Positions 43,278-53,399 of a DNA stretch of 64,000 bases are shown one piece after another. Every line of letters begins with the position of its first letter. Position 1 is the stretch's first letter. This stretch comes from Phytophthora hibernalis. Taxonomy: Eukaryota; Oomycota; Peronosporomycetes; Peronosporales; Peronosporaceae. The notes beneath the pieces were generated by a model. That model was not told where the DNA came from, searched no databases, and saw nothing but the letters and a program-made list of their open reading frames with translations. The DNA is taken from contig JAAKBF010000086.1 in the NCBI GenBank assembly GCA_012656075.1, positions 248,001-312,000 of the forward strand. The letters run 5' to 3'. The translations under genes and the position numbers were made by a program.

Positions 43278-43357
43278 CGCGCGCAGAGAAATAATCGCCC
43301 TGTTCCTTCTCACTAATACCGTTAGTTATGAACTGGGCGATTTTTCCTCTGCGCGCG
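43278..43357. repeat. GC-rich hairpin in PB-1
   Basis: Arms CGCGCGCAGAGAAATAATCGC (left) and its near-perfect complement ending CTCTGCGCGCG (right), about 23 bp each, around a loop of about 34 nt. It lies 340-420 bp inside the right end of PB-1, after the transposase stop. A related hairpin is in PB-2. Confidence 0.75.
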
Positions 43358-43700
43358 AGCTGCGGCCGCCGCGTGGAGCCTCTAACTGGTGGTCGGGGTC
43401 AACGCTGGCTCACGATGGTCTCGTACCGAAATGGACGGGTATTGGACCTCAGGAGGTTTTCAGCTGTGTGTTACGCTCGGGAGGGCCAATGAAAGGTCGT
43501 TATTTTTGCAGCTGGTGGGTACATTGGTCATGTTTTGTCATCATTCGTAGCTGCTTTGTGCTAGAAGTGCGCGGTCGCTGTACGTTTTCCCTGAAGGGGG
43601 CTCCAACAGGATATTATCGGGTGATATCAAAGCATACTTTAATCAAGATAATTCCTTATTCTGTAGGATACAGAACAAGCGGCGGGGCTAGAAGGTTTAA

Positions 43701-45478
43701 CCCTTCTAGCCCCGACGCTTATTCTGTATCATTTAGTATACCTCGAAACCTGCAAGAATTATGTTGCTGTAAGCCCTTTCGCTCTCAATGATCAAGAACC
43801 GAAGATATTTGGTACAAAGACGCAACGAAAATGGTCATAGCACTGACAATGTATCCAACATCTGCGAGAATATCGATCTTCTATTGGCTCCGAGAAAGAT
43901 AGAGCACGGTCAAAACCTGCCACAACGAATTACCCTGCACTTTCGTTATGGCTACTTCCTTATTTGACCGCTAGACGTCAGCCAACCCATCCAAGCCGCC
44001 AACCGGAGGCTCTCTCACAGTGCAGTGCGCGCAGAGGGAGAATATGCCCAGCTCGTATCTAACGGTTTAGTGAGGAGCTGGACAATTTCTACTCTGCGCG
44101 CGAGCCAGACGACAAGAAAATAGTAACCAACTAGCTGGTATGACATACTCCAACTCCTCGTTCTTACCTTCACGCTAACAGAACTTTATCTTCGTTTTCA
44201 GACATGATGGAGACCTCTTGCCGTCGCCCTACATAGCGTGCCATACCGGAGAGTACATGAGCGCAGTACTGCCTTTGGCGTTCTGTTTTGAACGGAAGAA
44301 ATGCACACGGCCCCTACATACGAACAGACCCAAAAGTATGGTCTCCGTTTGTTCTGCATGTTCGAGGAATAGAAGTTAGGTGTGCTGACTAACCTGCGCT
44401 GCTGAATGTGATCCTGATAGGGAGCAAATATTCAACAATACTCAGCGACAGCTACGCCAAGCTGACGCACGTGTGGCATCTCGAACGATAACGTTGGCGC
44501 TAATGGTAGACAGAGCCTTCATACCAACACTGCATGTCGTTGCATTACTGGGGATACTCTACATCATAAATAAATACCATCCGGAAAAGAAATATTACCC
44601 GACACTTTACTCTGTATCATCCTGACTTACCAGTATGCGACTCATTATAATCCATCGTGTGCATCTCTATACTTCTGTATTATCCGAAATATGGTCATTC
44701 TTTACATCAGCCTATTCAGTACGATCAGTCGCAACACTAGCACTTGAGTTCGATCAACCGGGCTCAGTTCATATCGATCGCATTGAGTAGCCTTATGGAC
44801 AGCTGGTCCTGGGTTCGTGACCGGAGGTATCACCAAAGACATCACCATTGAAACCGGTCTTGTCGTCGTGGGAGCCAACCTACAATTGTGCACAACGATT
44901 GCATATTACTCGGGTTGATGTAGGAGCTCTGTGTGCGTCCGGTGATGAAGCTCGAAATGACTGGAAAGACTCAGTATTGCCTAAGAACAAACGTATCGCT
45001 AGCACACCAGGAACATTAGATGCAATGGGGACACCCGTCTTCATAGGTGTTTAATTCGCGTCATAGATCATCTCTATGGTCCTTGATCGTTGACCGTTTG
45101 TATGGACCGCTCCCTTCCATATCTGTAGGCTTTCGCTTGTTCTTGGCGTCTATGCATATCTTGCGTAACCGATATGTGGGCGTACTCTCCACGTGGCGTT
45201 CGTCGTTTCCGAAATGAGACGTTCAAGTGGGCGGCGGACATGTAGGCGTGGGCTTTCAACATAATTTAGAAACCTGTTTGGGATTTATAATTGTCTTACT
45301 ATTGCAGCGGAAGATTCCCCGTCTATCTACCCATCGCCCATCCAGGAGAAACGATCGGCTGAACCTCGCCCATACAAAAAAACTATATGTGGCGTTAGAG
45401 ATTGTAGCTAAGTTAGCTGGATATTAAATACTGTTAAAAGGCTTATTCTGTAGGATACAGAATACGGGGCTAGAAGGG
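43701..45478. mobile_element. PB-2: non-autonomous piggyBac-type element
   Basis: A 1,778-bp element between TTAA at 43,697-43,700 (shared with PB-1) and TTAA at 45,479-45,482. The ends are CCCTTCTAGCCCCG (left) and CGGGGCTAGAAGGG (right), an exact inverted pair, followed inside by CTTATTCTGTATC and GGATACAGAATA type motifs. They are the same ends as PB-1, so PB-2 belongs to the same family. No transposase sequence is recognisable inside, so it would depend on a transposase in trans. Confidence 0.85.
44027..44101. repeat. GC-rich hairpin in PB-2
   Basis: Arms GCGCGCAGAG and CTCTGCGCGC, with inner complementary CCAGCTC/GAGCTGG, enclosing a short loop. It is the diverged counterpart of the hairpin at 43,278-43,357. 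Confidence 0.7.
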
Positions 45479-45482
45479 TTAA

Positions 45483-45652
45483 CCCTTTTAAGACGAAACA
45501 ATTATGTGCGGAAACTGTTATACCGGTAAACCAGCTCTCGGGTTCAAGGGGTTAACTTACATGTACGTTTTGACTCAGACCGAGGCTATGGATTAGTTGT
45601 CACTCGCCAAGTTTCATTCAGTGCTGCACAAATCGTCCCTAGCTGTTATTAA
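45483..45652. other. Short gap with partial repeat of the PB-1 left flank
   Basis: Contains ACGAAACAAT and CGGTAAACCAG, the same two blocks found just left of PB-1 (39,960-39,985). A TACATGTA lies at 45,558-45,565. No gene. Confidence 0.5.
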
Positions 45653-45924
45653 CCCTTTCGTGATCCACTTGTGTATACTATGGTTTACAATATTAAGTCA
45701 TTTACTTGTAAAACGAAGCATTTTGCCGCGTTTCATCGCGGCGAAAGGGCGACGTCAAATCTTCCATTTGGATTTGATTGTGTAGTTTATGTTCCTATTG
45801 TCCCGTCGAAATCGTACTTAAATTGTAAAACGAAGATTTTTGCGGTGTTTTACATGGGCACACTCTCGTACTTAGCTGTCAACAAGGAAAACGCGGCATT
45901 TTGCCGCGTTTGACCACAAAAGGG
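45653..45924. mobile_element. TTAA-flanked MITE, copy 1
   Basis: 272 bp between TTAA at 45,649-45,652 and 45,925-45,928. Ends CCCTTTCGTGATCCAC and (reverse complement of the right end) CCCTTTTGTGGTC are imperfect inverted repeats. Internal hairpins include AAACGCGGCATTTTGCCGCGTTT-like sequence with 10-bp arms. It is noncoding. Target and end type suggest mobilisation by a piggyBac-like transposase. A second copy lies at 54,975-55,239. Confidence 0.82.
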
Positions 45925-45928
45925 TTAA

Positions 45929-46628
45929 TAGTGGCGGCGTTGGGGCTATTTGCTTGATAGTGTTCAACGATCTGGAGAGATTTAAGCAAGTGGAAAATCA
46001 ATGAGAGGGGTATCCCCAAGAAACAGGCGCCCGAAGTGATGCAGGTGCTCCATCAATTCGGGATCGTCTTTTACTTTGTCAATTCGACGACGAAGACTTG
46101 ACCCACTTGGTTTTCCTGCAGCCACGCAGCATTTTGGACTCGTACTTGGATTGGAGCCCGTTGGACTCTCGCCGCTATCGTCGCAGCTCTTTGAGCAAGA
46201 CTGCAGGCTAAGATTCATGCGCTTATACCCTAGCGAACGTTATCGCATACGCGTCGCTGTTGTCTCTACCAAGGTCGGACTTAAACGGAACTATAGAATA
46301 ATTAATTGTGTTTTCCAATAAAATTGTAGGATAAGCTTTATTAAACCAGAGACCCGATCCCTATTTCGCCAGCTTTGTGTTTGTCAGCCAATAGCAATCC
46401 AGATGTGCCTCTAGAGCAGCCAATTTAGCCAATGGTGCAATGTTAGGGCTAGATTAAGTTTGCTCTAACTTAGTTCCTTAAAATCCCTGAAAATAGCGTT
46501 ATTACACTGTAAAACATTATTTGATAAGTCCAATTTCGTTCAATATTGAAGTGCCATCCCACTAAAAAAACGAACTGCAAGGTGAAGTGCCACAAGTCAT
46601 TAACATTTAAGCACCAGAGTAGGATACG
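45929..46628. other. Intergenic, no gene recognised
   Basis: 700 bp before the Crypton start. A minus-strand frame (46,218-45,982) reads RRRIDKVKDDPELMEHLHHFGRLFLGD at its end, which looks protein-like, but I cannot assign it to a family and it has no clear start. Confidence 0.45.
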
Positions 46629-47288
46629 ATGCGTAGGGCACCGCGCGGGCTCGATATCCCCAGCGGGACGGTAGATCAAGAGCTCGAAGGTCTTCCAACA
46701 GTTCCTAGCATCAGTCGATATGACAAGTGACAGCTTAGATACAATGCATTCTACTGTCTCTCAGGAATCTATCTTTCCTATGAAGAATTTCTACTCACTA
46801 CTAACAGCTTTCTCCATCTTTCTACAGACCAATCAAGTTTTTAACATGCTTCGCGAGCGCTATATGAGTTCGCTATCGGACTCTAAGCGTGTGGCTAAAA
46901 TTCGGGATAAGATGACAAGCTCCATTGAAGAGCGCAATTTGCGTGCAAACATACAGAAAAATGATGCTCGAGGGTGCACTGTGTCTGATCTCTGTTTTGG
47001 AGGAACGCTTTGTGGTACATTCTCACGTGGCAATGGGCTTCAAATCTATACATGATTCTGCGCTATTTAGGATGATGTGGCATACGTTGGGTAGAGCTAT
47101 TGACACGTGCTTTGCGCGCAAGCAACAACTCTGAATTGCTGCAACGGGCGAGTTCTTTTTGCACATTGCACGTATCAAGACATCGGTTGTGCAAGGTGTC
47201 TCGATCTATAAGTCGCCTGACTGTTGGCAGCAATGCATGCTGCACGGCTTTGGTATTCTTTTCATTTGCTATGATGAACTGTAATGCC
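46629..47288 (+). pseudogene. Crypton tyrosine recombinase, N-terminal part (split by Gypsy-2)
   Basis: ATG at 46629 opens MRRAPRGLDIPSGTVDQELE, then, after a TGA replacing CGA, QLRYNAFYCL. Further on: YMSSLSDSKRVAKIRDKM, and after a frame change FKSIHDSALFRMMWHTLGRAIDTCF and SVAATGELFLHIARIKTS-like sequence (positions about 47,130-47,180). These match the N-terminal and core-binding part of oomycete Crypton proteins, DNA transposons that move with a tyrosine recombinase rather than a DDE enzyme. The frame is cut at 47,288 by the LTR of Gypsy-2 and resumes at about 55,392. Confidence 0.75.
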
Positions 47289-47598
47289 TGACAGGTGGTG
47301 ACCATTGTTCTCTGTGGTGTGGTCCACACGATTGGTGTCCACCACACGCGTGGTGTGTGGCACTTCAAGGACTTATGTCGTACTTAAGTCGTACTTAAGT
47401 AGTACGCCAGTTGTACTAAAGCAGTACATCTAAATGGGTGGACCACAGTGTTCTTAATAGAAATCAGCTAACCCGGAAGGTCGCAAGTCAATTGGTACTG
47501 GGTACCATATTGAAAAGAAGGCTAGGCCTTTGCAAGCTTACAGCAGGAACGCCATGCGACTGTTGTGGTTAGCGCGTTATCGCTTCCTCTAAGGCTAA
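47289..47598 (+). repeat. Gypsy-2 5' LTR
   Basis: 310 bp beginning TGACAGGTGGTGACC and ending in AAGGCTAA. It matches 54,740-55,391 in order and sequence (shared GTGGTGTGGTCCACAC, the GTACTTAAGT series, GTACCATATTGA, AAGCTTACAGCAGGAACGCC). It lacks a ~73-bp segment and the MITE that are present in the right LTR. No clean 5-bp target duplication is visible. Confidence 0.8.
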
Positions 47599-47599
47599 A

Positions 47600-48725
47600 G
47601 TGCGTGTGACCCCGTCACACCTGGTAGCACTAGTAATCACGGCGCGGACTTCTACAATCAAGATATTTCTGAGCATGGATGACTCAGGGAGCCGGCTGCC
47701 GTCCCGGCAGGACTTCCCTCACATCTCAGATACCCATTGGGCTACGTTGGAGGTGATGGTTAGTCTCCTGGGCGAGGCAGCATTCGCTAGATTCCCCAAT
47801 CTGCCTGCGGAGTAGCAGATGACACGCGACGAACGCTCCGACATGTACGAGTCGTCGCAGGTTGCCCCCGTGAGCGCTGCAGCGCAGGAAGCTGCTCGCG
47901 AGACAATGCGAGCTGAGGCACAGAGTGCGGCGCAGGCGAACCCATCGTGTCCTGATCTGTACGCTGCGAGACAACGAACAACGAAGCCCGTCAAGATGTC
48001 GGTGCCGACATTTGACGGCAAAGAAGCAGACAGTCTGGTCTTCTGGATTCGAGAGATCGAGATTGCGCTGAGCGCTGGACAGATCTACGAGTCCAGGGCC
48101 CAAGTCGCTTTCGCGCTTTCCAAGCTGAGAGGGCGAGCACGCGCATCGGCGATGGCACGTGTGACGTCGTCTCCGGGGTATTTCACCTCGTCGGCGTTCA
48201 TGGAACAAGAGCTGCGTTCGACTTTCCTCTTGACCAATGTGGCTTACCGCTAGCGGTCGCTCTTCTCGCGCTGTAAGCAAGGAAAGCGCTCGCTTCAAGA
48301 CTACGTCATGGATTTGCAGAACCTCGAGGCCGCTATGGTGGGTGCTCCCCGCTGAGGACGTCAAGGTGACGGTGTTCATGGACGGCGGCCGGCCGGGTCA
48401 GAGATCTTCCTCAGACATCCGAAGTCTTTCAACGATGCGGTGCACGTCGCCATGCTGGAAGATCATTGCGCGCGCTCGGCGCAGGAGTATGCGGGCCGCT
48501 CGGACACGGTCAGCGACGGTCCCACTCTCTTAGAGATCTCGTCGGCTTAGTCGCCCCGACCTCAGCGTAACCAACACGCGAGTTGTCGCTGCTTTAGATG
48601 CAACCAGCTTGGCCACTTCCGTTGGAACTGTCCAACGAACCCGTGGAAGGTAGGCAAGGCCAAAGCGGCTCTGCCGTCCCTTAACATGATCGAATCTGCG
48701 GGGTCGGAAAACGGCGACTCCCAAT
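47600..48725 (+). pseudogene. Gypsy-2 gag with zinc knuckle
   Basis: The frame from about 47,674 (MDDSGSRLPSRQDFPHISD) has a TAG at 47,813-47,815 and continues from 47,819 (MTRDERSDMYESSQ). The capsid-like part has KMSVPTFDGKEADSLVFWIREIE and FALSKLRGRARASAMARV. A stop at 48,251-48,253 is followed by LFSRCKQGKRSLQDYVMDLQNLEAAM in another frame. The zinc knuckle CFRCNQLGHFRWNC (C-x2-C-x4-H-x4-C) is at about 48,590-48,640. Confidence 0.8.
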
Positions 48726-48889
48726 AGGTGCGGGACGCCCTGCTGGGAGACTTTGCTCCTCCTCGAGCTCGGTGGCTCTGCCACCTCTGATCCTGGAGAG
48801 CAAATCACAGGGACGACACTGTTGTGTCTCTCCGTGGCCGTCGCGCGGTCTAACCTCGTGGTCGTCACGGACAGTGTAAAAGGGTACGA

Positions 48890-49250
48890 CAAACCGTAGA
48901 CGATCCTGATTGATTCGGGAGCGTCCTACAACTTAGCGACGAAGTTTAGTTCTTTGGAAGCATCTAAGAATAATACCAATGTATCTGTTCGCCTTGCGAC
49001 TGGGTCCATCGTGTCTACGCGAAAACTTCTTCTATCCTTGAACGTCAAGTTTGACGACTTCAACTCGGTTCGAACCGTTCATCGTCCTTGACATGGATGA
49101 TCGGTACGATCTTATCCTCGGCATGCCTATGTTGGCAAAGCACGAGCTTTGGATGGACTGGAGAAGTCGCACCATCGGTGCTAGTCACAAGCCCTCGCGG
49201 GCAGAGCCCTGGTGGGTCATGTCCCCTCCTCTTCCCTGGACGGGTTTGTG
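48890..49250 (+). pseudogene. Gypsy-2 aspartic protease
   Basis: LIDSGASYNLATKFSS at about 48,905 carries the DSGA active site. After a frame change near 49,060, FIVLDMDDRYDLILGMPML gives the second conserved strand (LGMPML). It follows the zinc knuckle directly, as is usual in chromovirus-type Gypsy elements. Confidence 0.8.
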
Positions 49251-50065
49251 CACGAGCATCGCATCCCACGCGGCGAACCGCACTTCGCAGGTACTTCGGA
49301 AGTACTCGAACTGCCTACGGCGTTGCCGTCCGCGTGTCCTGCATCTTCGAGAGCTCAAGAGCCTTCGGTGGATGTGGGAGAATGTACGGAGGTTCCGTGT
49401 GTGTGTCACGATGAGGCTCATGGATCTCTCAAGACCGAGAGCTTCGCTCAGGTCCGTGGAGCCGGCGACGGACAAGTCGCTGGAGCTGGTGCTCGCGCAA
49501 CGAAGAGTGGTCGAGCACGGTCTCCCACTACGCAAGGCGTCGATGCTGGGTCAGCTCGCGCAGGACAAGTCGCTGGAGCCGGTGGTCGCGCAACAAATAG
49601 TGGTCGAGCAAGGACTCCCACGTTGGAAGACGCTAAGGATGAGTCAGTCGCAGCAAGATCACACCGCGGGGCGGTCCCTTCGGGCAAGATGACCACACCA
49701 GTGGTGTTTGATGTTCTCACGGGAGAACGCAAGGAAGGCGTGAATCTGGCTCCTGCCTACCGTAGCGGAGCTACTCGAGCTGGAAGAGCTTTCATACGTG
49801 GAATTTTTGGATTCACTGAAGGCGGGCGAGTTCGAGGAGACGCTCCTCATCCACCGCGAGCACGACTCGGTCGAGCTGAACACATCTTCGGTCATGGACC
49901 CAGAGGTGCTTGAAGATGAGCGGTCCTCGTTGAGGCAAAAAGGTATGGCGCGGCCATCCTGAAAGACCCGTCGGACCCGTACTACCCTCTCCTGATGGAG
50001 TTCTCGGATGTCGTCAGCAATGATCCACCATCGGTGTTAGGGGAGATCGGCACGAAAGGAACCTG

Positions 50066-51540
50066 GTGCCGGGCTCCAAGTACTGCACTACTCGCCAGTG
50101 GCCACTACCGAAGGAGAAAGTCGACGTAATCGACGCCTTCTTCGCAGCGAAGTATGCCGCGGGCACGGTACACGAGTCGAAGTCGCCGCACTCGTCCCCG
50201 ACGTTTTGCGTGAAGAAACCCAACGGGAAGTGGCGCATGGTGCACGCGTTCAACAAGTTGAATGCAGCGACGATACCAGCGTCCACGCCAATCCCTCGGA
50301 AGGACGTATTGCAAAACAACATGGCAGGATGCACTATCTTCAGCGCACTCGACATGGTCGACGGCTATTATCAGCTGCTGATGCGCGAGTCCGACGTCCC
50401 CCTCACAGCGGTGAGTACTCCCAGTGGAATGTTGAGGGAATGGCTCGTGATGCCCCAGGGGCTGTCAAATGCGCCGGCCATGTTCAATCGTCTGGTGACA
50501 CAACTTTTTCGGCCGATGCGAGCGTTCGCAAAGACATACTTCGACGATATCTTCGTGCACAGTGGTGCGTCGGAAAACAAGACGGCCGTCGAGGCTCACA
50601 TCGAACACCTCCGGGTTTTGATGGGCATGCGCGAGAATCGCTTGTATGCGAACATCAACAAGTACATCTTCGGCGCCGAAGAGATTCCCTTCTTGGGATG
50701 TTTCCTTGGCAAGGACGGCATCCGCGCGGATCCAGAGAAGGTGTGCGCGATCGCGCAGTGGTCGGTTCCCGTATCACAGAAGGACCTACGCAAGTGGCTT
50801 GACCTAACCAACTATATGCACGAGTACAGTGCTAATTATACCGAGGTGGCGCGGCCATTGACCAACATCCTTAGGAAGGACACGGAATGGTCGTGGAACG
50901 ACGAGGATCAGCAAGCTTTTAAGTCTATCAAAAGAATCTTGCAGAGCGCTCCGATCTTGGCTTTGCCCGGCGACGATCGCCCGTTTAGCGTGGTATGCAA
51001 TGCACCAGACTTAGCCATTGGCTGTGCGCTTCTGCAAGTCGATACCGATGACAGAGATCGAGTGGTCTCGTTCCAGTCGCGCCAACTGAAGGTGGCAGAG
51101 AAGAACCACCCTGTCCACGAAAAACTGGTGAAGTACCGGGTACACCTGCTTGACAGTAAACCCTCTGTGATCTACACAGACCATGCGTCCAGTGGACTGC
51201 GACGGCGTCGCCTCATCTCTCCCAACGCATGGCGCGGTGGCTCTCCTTCTTCGCGGAGTATAACTTCACGGTGGAATACAAGCCAGGAAAGCAGAACGTC
51301 CTCGCGGACGCACTTTCCCGACGTCCGGACTACGATCTGGCGCACGTTGCGTACCTCGAGTACCCGCTCTATGAGTTTCTGCGAGAGGGGTACGCCGAGG
51401 ACGAAGATCTGGCTGACCTAGTTAAGGCACTCGGTACGCCGAAGACAGCGGTGAAGATAACTGCGCGGCAGCGCTCGCGGTTGCACCGCTACCGCTGGAA
51501 GATGGTCTGCTCTATTACCAAGTCGATGAAGGTGATGAGC
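50066..51540 (+). pseudogene. Gypsy-2 reverse transcriptase and RNase H
   Basis: A 451-codon frame covers most of the reverse transcriptase: ESKSPHSSPTFCVKKPNGKW, FSALDMVDGYYQLLM, VMPQGLSNAPAMFNRLV and the active-site KTYFDDIFVHS (FDD). The connection and RNase H follow: KDLRKWLDLTNYMHEYS, PFSVVCNAPDLAIGCALL and FQSRQLKVAEKNHPVHEKL. In RNase H the first catalytic Asp appears as Asn (CNAPDLAIG where CDASDFAIG is usual). A frameshift at about 51,190 moves the end of RNase H (LSFFAEYNFTVEYKPGKQNV, LADALSRRP) into 51,229-51,546. Confidence 0.88.
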
Positions 51541-52680
51541 CTCGAATAGTCGTGCCTAACGACGAGGACTTACGGCATCGCGTTCTCTACAAGGGTCACG
51601 ACACGCCGCTCAGCGGTCATCTTGGACGTGAGAAGACGTTCACGTCCGTGGCGCGCAACTTCTGGTGGCCTCACATGTACAAGTGGGTTCGTAAGTACGT
51701 GCAGACGCGCGAAACGCGCTAACGTGTGAAACCCGCTCCCTCGTCGACGGCTCCCTTGGTGAGCTTGCCGGTGCCGGCCGATTGTTGGCGCCCGGTGAGC
51801 ATGGATTTCATCTTCGAGCTGGTGGATGCGCGAGGCCACACTGGCGTCTTGGCCTTCGTTTGCCGTCTCAGCAAGATGGTGCGGCTAGCCGCGGTGAAAA
51901 AGAATGTGACGGCGCCGCAAGCGGCTCAACTCTTTGTCGATAATGTCTTTCGATATAATGGCCTTCCGGAGGCGTTCGTGAGTGATCGGGATCCCCACTT
52001 TGTCTCACACTTTCTGGAAACACTTGTTCCGTCTTCTCGGAACGATGTCCTGGCGGACCATCCGCCGACACACGGTCAAACCGAGCGGGTGAACCGCGTG
52101 TTAGAAGATGTGTTGCGCAGCGTCTGCGCCGAAGAACCCACAAAGTGGAGCACGCTGCTGCCGCAAGTGGCGTTCGCACTAAACAATGCTGTGCATTCGT
52201 CGACGGGTTTTACCCCATTCTGCGTTAACGGGCTACGCCATCCGCGTACGCCGCTGTCGTTACTTCCGGCTTCTAATTTGTGGTGGGGGGAGGCCGACGC
52301 CGAAGATCCGCGGGGCCTTAAAGGCCTGCGTCCGTCCGTCAAACGGAACCTGTTGGCGTTCATCGAGACTGATGAAACCGTAAGGCAACGCGTCTGGGAC
52401 GCTATGGCTGCTGCTCAAGACACACAGAAGGAAAACAGTAATCGCCGGGGCGGAGGAACGTGAACGTGTTTAAACTTTGGGATCAGGTCCTATAAAACGC
52501 AAAGAATCTCCCTATACAGGCGGTCACTACGGTGGGCAGCACGAAGCTTCGTCGAAGGTTTGTGGGGCCGTTCACGGTCATTGGGGTCCAAGGCAACGCG
52601 TACACATTGGACCTGCCGTCGGCTATGGCCACGCACCCGACGTTCTACGTGGGACGTCTCAAGACCCGAGGCGAATGCCT
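51541..52680 (+). pseudogene. Gypsy-2 integrase
   Basis: The zinc-binding His pair is in GHDTPLSGHLGREKTF, but the two cysteines expected near 51,705-51,715 are read as Arg (QTRETR), followed by a TAA where Gln is usual. The core is well kept: WRPVSMDFIFELV (first Asp), FVSDRDPHFVSHF (second Asp) and HGQTERVNRVLED (Glu). After 52,463 the frame changes and the C-terminal SH3-like part continues (RRRFVGPFTVIGVQGNAYTL, HPTFYVGRLK). Confidence 0.87.
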
Positions 52681-53164
52681 CTGAGAGTCCGACGAATTCG
52701 CGACGTGGCGAAATGAGTTCGTGAGTATCTGCATCATATCCGGCGGAGGAACGGCCGCAGCAGGAGGACCACCAAAAGGTGGCGGAGCAGTCGGAGGAGC
52801 ACGGCTCCAACGCCTCGACGCGAGAGTAGAGGTCGCGGAGCCACCCAAAGTGCTTCGGTCATTCGCGAGGGCCCTATAGCTCTCCGAGCACCGATAGAGC
52901 GCTTGTCGAAGGTCCTCGGTCAAGCGATGGATCTGCCGCTGGCGATCACCGGCACTGCGTTCGAACTGAGCCATGCTTGGAGCCAAATGACACACAGTCG
53001 ACACGACGGAGTACAGAATCACTCGCAAAGCCACCACGTCAGTCCTCAGCGACTCCAAGAGCCGTTAGCAACCCTCCACTGCAGTCGCGAGCTTCGTGTG
53101 AACCGAATGGCCAACAGGCGCTAAATCGCGCGACGCCAACAATTGACGTGGAGCATCCCGATCC

Positions 53165-53389
53165 GTGGACGCGTCCGGTGCGTCCTCGACCCAACTAATT
53201 GGTAGTGAGGGCGCTTCTACAAGGAGAATACTGAGGCGCCGCGGGCGTAGCGGTCACTACCAATATTTGGTGAAGCGGCGAGGACATCCGGAGGATCAAA
53301 GCACGTGGGAGGCTGGTAGCTGTCTCTCGGAGGACTGCGCCGACATCGTGGCCGCTTGTGACCGCTCACCTGGAGCCGGTCGACGCTAA
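53165..53389 (+). pseudogene. Gypsy-2 chromodomain
   Basis: RRILRRRGRSGHYQYLVKRR then GHPEDQSTWEAGSCLSEDCA fits the end-of-pol chromodomain of oomycete Gypsy elements, with Tyr/Trp cage residues mostly present (Arg for Trp at KR-R). It closes with a stop at 53,387-53,389. The 480 bp upstream hold the degenerate linker. Confidence 0.75.
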
Positions 53390-53399
53390 CCGAGCCAAG

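Larger units (their letters stand above)
39998..43696 (+). mobile_element. PB-1: piggyBac-type DNA transposon
   Basis: Bounded by TTAA (39,994-39,997 and 43,697-43,700), the target site of piggyBac transposases. Terminal inverted repeats read CCCTTCTAGCCCCG on the left and, reverse-complemented, (A)CCTTCTAGCCCCG on the right with the outermost base mutated. Just inside each end lies a palindromic subterminal motif, CTTATTCTGTA...TACAGAATAAG (left about 40,014-40,033, right about 43,656-43,680). It carries a single transposase gene on the plus strand and ends exactly where PB-2 begins. Confidence 0.85.

Noticed and set aside
43468..43791. 107-codon ORF spanning the PB-1/PB-2 junction
   Set aside because: It crosses two transposon ends and the shared TTAA, so it is a chance frame.
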